This document shows, in pieces, positions 61,921 through 64,000 of a DNA stretch of 64,000 nucleotides. The position numbers and the translations under genes are program-made. The notes under the pieces are model-generated. The model was not told where the DNA came from, did no database searches, and saw nothing but the letters and a program-made list of their open reading frames with translations. Source of the stretch: Bacteriovorax sp037444575 (GTDB lineage Bacteria; Bdellovibrionota; Bacteriovoracia; Bacteriovoracales; Bacteriovoracaceae). The stretch's first letter is position 1. Every line of letters begins with the position of its first letter. The stretch covers positions 327,102-391,101 of the forward strand of contig JBBIME010000005.1 of assembly GCA_037444575.1 (NCBI GenBank), given 5' to 3'.

Positions 61921-62631
61921 ATGACAACAACAACGGGTTATTATAGAGAAGATAATTGGTTTCAAAAAATGATCAGAATGAAAACATTCTGGTTCATTTT
62001 TTGGGCATTATCTTTTTCATACCCGATCTATCGTTCGCTCAATAGAGTTCTTCCTCCGCCTCTACCTGTGTACTACACAGTTCCAGAATTCAATCTTACA
62101 AATGAATTCAACAAACCTTTCGGAACTAAAGATTTGCTTGGAAAATATTATATCGCGAACTTTATGTTCACTTCATGTCCTTCTACATGTCCAGCACTAA
62201 TGGAAAAAATGGATATCATCCAAAATAGAATTAGAGGTCTTGGAACAAAAGCGGCCATCGTAACTTTCACAGTTGATCCAACTCACGATACACCAGACGT
62301 GCTTTTTAAATATGCACGAAAAAGAAATTCGAATCCTTTCATTTGGAATTTTTTAACAGGATCAGAAACTGATTTAAAAAATATCGTAGTTGATGGCTTC
62401 AAAGTTCCAATGGGAAATAAAGAAGCTGTTCAAAAAAAATTAGAAGATAAAACGATTACTCTTATGGATATTGCCCATACTGAAAAAGTGGTGCTAGTTG
62501 ATAATAAGGGACAAATCAGAGGCTATTATGGAACCGAAAAAGCAGAGATGGATCGATTAATGATTGATCTTGGACTCTTGGTTAATAATAGTTTTTCACA
62601 ACCAAAAAAAATAGAGAAGAAGGAGAAATAA
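61921..62631 (+). CDS. SCO1/SenC copper chaperone
   Basis: 236 residues. One N-terminal membrane helix (about 20-38), then a thioredoxin-fold domain with the Cu ligands CPSTCP (CxxxC) and the distal His in IAHTEKVVLVD. SCO proteins deliver copper to CuA of subunit II. A Lys-rich C-terminal tail. Placed between the dihaem cytochrome and subunit IV genes. Confidence 0.92.
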   Translation: MTTTTGYYREDNWFQKMIRMKTFWFIFWALSFSYPIYRSLNRVLPPPLPVYYTVPEFNLTNEFNKPFGTKDLLGKYYIANFMFTSCPSTCPALMEKMDIIQNRIRGLGTKAAIVTFTVDPTHDTPDVLFKYARKRNSNPFIWNFLTGSETDLKNIVVDGFKVPMGNKEAVQKKLEDKTITLMDIAHTEKVVLVDNKGQIRGYYGTEKAEMDRLMIDLGLLVNNSFSQPKKIEKKEK

Positions 62632-62632
62632 T

Positions 62633-62920
62633 ATGAGCGATCATTCTAAGGAATTCAAAAGCCACACTGTAGAATATGTTATCGTGTTCGTAGTTTTAAC
62701 AGTGCTCACAGGATTGGAACTTGCTATTCCAGGCCTTAATACTGCTTACCACTTAAAGGCAATTGGCCTTGTCAGCTTAGCTATCAGTAAAGCTTTTGTA
62801 GTTGCCTATTTTTATATGCACTTAAAAGAAGAAAAAGCATGGTTAAAATTTATTGCAGCAATGCCAATTTCAGCAGCAATATTTGCTGCAGTTATTATTC
62901 TTGAATCAATTTTCCGCTAG
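62633..62920 (+). CDS. Cytochrome c oxidase subunit IV, prokaryotic (caa3 type)
   Basis: 95 residues, three membrane helices, with the subunit IV pattern SKAFVVAYFYMHLKEEKAWLKF. It stabilises the oxidase. RBS AAGGAGAAAT, one base after the SCO stop. It is the last gene before the terminator. Confidence 0.87.
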   Translation: MSDHSKEFKSHTVEYVIVFVVLTVLTGLELAIPGLNTAYHLKAIGLVSLAISKAFVVAYFYMHLKEEKAWLKFIAAMPISAAIFAAVIILESIFR

Positions 62921-62927
62921 TCATAAT

Positions 62928-62959
62928 TTTTCACTGAGAGAATTTTCTCTCAGTGAAAA
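62928..62959 (+). terminator. Rho-independent terminator of the oxidase cluster
   Basis: A perfect 13-bp stem TTTTCACTGAGAG / CTCTCAGTGAAAA with loop AATTTT, followed by a T-rich stretch (CAATTTTTATTTC). It may also serve the convergent cyclophilin gene. Confidence 0.85.
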
Positions 62960-63006
62960 GATCTCAATTTTTATTTCATCAAGTTGTCGTTCAAAAAAAT
63001 TTCAAA

Positions 63007-63582
63007 TTAATTTTTAATGTTAAGAGTGATCGAGAGAATTCGATCTCCCTTAGAAAGTTTAGAAAGGACATCTAATCCTTCTACTACTTGTCCAAAGACT
63101 GTGTTTTTTCCATCTAAATGCGAGAGAGTTGTAAGGCAGATATAAAATTGCGAATCAGCAGAGTCTCTTTCCATTCCTCTGGCCATTCCAATTGTTCCTC
63201 GAATGTGTTGGATCTCATTGAACTCAGCTTTTAATTTTATTCCACTTCCACCATTACCAGTTCCTGTCGGATCACCTGTTTGAATAATAAAATTAGGTAT
63301 TGCTCTATGGATAACCATACCGTCGTAAAATTTGCTTTGGATCAATTGCATAATTCGTGCAGAAGTTCGAGGGGCAGCTTTAGTGTAGAAGCGAAAAACA
63401 ATATCACCATGAACTGTTTTGATTGTCGCAGACGTTGTAGATAGGCCAGCGCTATCGGTCTTAAGCTTATCAACTTCAATATTTCCATTGGGATTTGAGC
63501 TCGGAATAGAGCTCATTTTCTTGTATTCGCATGAGCCTAATAAGAGCAAAGAAAGTAGTGAAAAAAGACTAATAATTTTCAT
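63007..63582 (-). CDS. Cyclophilin-type peptidyl-prolyl isomerase lipoprotein
   Basis: 191 residues. Lipoprotein signal peptide with lipobox LLGSC (Cys about 18), a short linker, then a compact cyclophilin fold (KTVHGDIVFRFYTKAAPRTS ... FYDGMVIHRAIPNFIIQTGD ... SQFYICL ... LDGKNTVFGQVVEGLDVL). The catalytic Arg (HRAIPNF), Gln and the F/I set are present, though the usual Trp is replaced. It is a folding helper at the periplasmic face. Starts after a short upstream gap that leads to the tRNA promoter. Confidence 0.9.
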   Translation of the reverse strand: MKIISLFSLLSLLLLGSCEYKKMSSIPSSNPNGNIEVDKLKTDSAGLSTTSATIKTVHGDIVFRFYTKAAPRTSARIMQLIQSKFYDGMVIHRAIPNFIIQTGDPTGTGNGGSGIKLKAEFNEIQHIRGTIGMARGMERDSADSQFYICLTTLSHLDGKNTVFGQVVEGLDVLSKLSKGDRILSITLNIKN

Positions 63583-63682
63583 GATCCAACTTGGTATAAA
63601 TAATTGTTATTAATGAAATTATAGCCTCAAAACCAATTATCGTGAGAAAAAAAATTTTTTTAAAATATTTTGAGAAATAGTG

Positions 63683-63711
63683 TTGACTTATCGATCATGG
63701 TTGATTAAATT
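63683..63711 (+). promoter_or_regulatory. Stable-RNA promoter upstream of tRNA-Ala
   Basis: TTGACT (63683-63688), a 17-base spacer, and TAAATT (63706-63711), preceded by an A/T-rich UP-element-like run (AAAAAAAATTTTTTTAAAA). The inferred start is about 63718, leaving a leader of about 60 bases. Confidence 0.68.
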
Positions 63712-63778
63712 CCTCTTCACCTTAAGAAATGAGAACTGATCGCTAAGCACTTCTTCATATAGAAATATATAGAATTAT

Positions 63779-63854
63779 GGGCGTGTAGCTCAGCTGGGAG
63801 AGCATCTGCCTTGCACGCAGAGGGTCGCAGGTTCGATCCCTGTCATGTCCACCA
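63779..63854 (+). tRNA. tRNA-Ala (anticodon UGC)
   Basis: A complete 76-nt cloverleaf with encoded CCA. Acceptor GGGCGTG pairs with CATGTCC and includes the G3-U70 pair that marks alanine tRNA. The D arm is AGCTCAGCTGGGAGAGC, the anticodon loop CTTGCAC gives UGC, and the T arm has GGTTCGATCC. No other tRNA is adjacent. In many bacteria tRNA-Ala(UGC) lies in the 16S-23S spacer; here no 16S precedes it. Confidence 0.96.
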
Positions 63855-63875
63855 GTTTTTCGTCTTTTGGTATTT

Positions 63876-63887
63876 TGTTCTTTAAAA
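63876..63887 (+). promoter_or_regulatory. boxA-like rRNA antitermination element
   Basis: TGTTCTTTAAAA closely matches boxA (TGCTCTTTAACA). It is followed by a hairpin GAGAC / GTCTC (63910-63925). This arrangement is usual between tRNA-Ala and 23S rRNA, and the last bases (AAAGCTCAAGT) may be close to a 23S 5' end. The 23S gene itself is not visible within the window. Confidence 0.55.
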
Positions 63888-64000
63888 ATTAAATAGAGTT
63901 AAAAGATTTGAGACAGCAATGTCTCGATTCAAGATGAGAAAGGTCCAAACAAAAAAATAGTTGGTCGTAACTATTCAGTCACGCTGTTAAAAGCTCAAGT

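Noticed and set aside
1..64000. CRISPR arrays, insertion sequences, prophage or integrated elements
   Set aside because: No regularly spaced repeats, transposase, integrase or terminal repeats were seen, and the gene order looks chromosomal throughout.

Overview
The window is a contiguous, AT-rich, gene-dense bacterial chromosome segment with no insertion sequence, prophage or CRISPR array. The gene set fits a Gram-negative, aerobic member of the Bdellovibrionota, probably near Bacteriovorax/Halobacteriovorax. The supporting features are a Tad/Flp pilus locus, a b6f-like quinol:cytochrome c reductase with a large multihaem cytochrome, a caa3-type oxidase, and many lipoproteins and lineage-specific hypothetical genes. 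The placement is an inference from gene content and base composition, because no complete rRNA gene is present.

Bases 1-3400 hold a 5'-truncated RmlD-like sugar-nucleotide reductase, a hypothetical gene, a polytopic GT-C-like membrane protein and, on the minus strand at about 3014-3199, a strong candidate for 6S RNA. Bases 3410-11328 are a Tad pilus locus: five short proteins with a Gly-Gln prepilin cleavage motif, the prepilin peptidase, CpaB, the CpaC secretin, one polypeptide that fuses a CpaE/TadZ-like ParA ATPase to the CpaF/TadA motor ATPase, and TadB. No TadC follows. Next come an exported YD-repeat protein and a run of small exported proteins (11392-15469). Two of these are paralogous peptides, each preceded by a sigma-54-type -24/-12 promoter.

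Bases 15561-26388 hold housekeeping and signalling genes: a single-domain response regulator, Lon, GlmU, GlmS, a PcrA/UvrD helicase and a sensor histidine kinase. Bases 26487-29851 form a three-gene minus-strand operon (ArsS-like radical SAM protein, ArsM-like methyltransferase, fused glycosyltransferase/DUF2064 protein) that looks like an arsenosugar pathway. Bases 29862-45758 are mixed: metallophosphoesterase, flavoprotein, flippase-like membrane protein, a CLC transporter resembling the fluoride clade, AsmA, MtnA, a Ppx/GppA protein, a cNMP-binding protein, a stand-alone FliG C-terminal domain, a coiled-coil protein, a thiolase, and a HTH-TM-periplasmic protein.

Bases 45872-62920 are a respiratory supercluster. 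It runs HEAT-repeat protein, Rieske protein, split cytochrome b (b6-like plus subunit IV-like), octahaem cytochrome c, oxidase subunit III homologue, small CPMC membrane protein, DUF420 protein, CtaA-CtaB fusion, CtaC, CtaD, second subunit III homologue, dihaem cytochrome c lipoprotein, SCO and subunit IV, ending at a strong terminator. Together these genes would pass electrons from (mena)quinol through the bc complex and c-type haems to oxygen, with the haem A and CuA assembly factors encoded alongside. A minus-strand tryptophan 2,3-dioxygenase/kynureninase pair sits inside the cluster. The window ends with a cyclophilin lipoprotein and tRNA-Ala(UGC). The tRNA has a strong stable-RNA promoter upstream and a boxA-like element downstream, suggesting that a 23S rRNA gene begins at or just past the right edge without a linked 16S.
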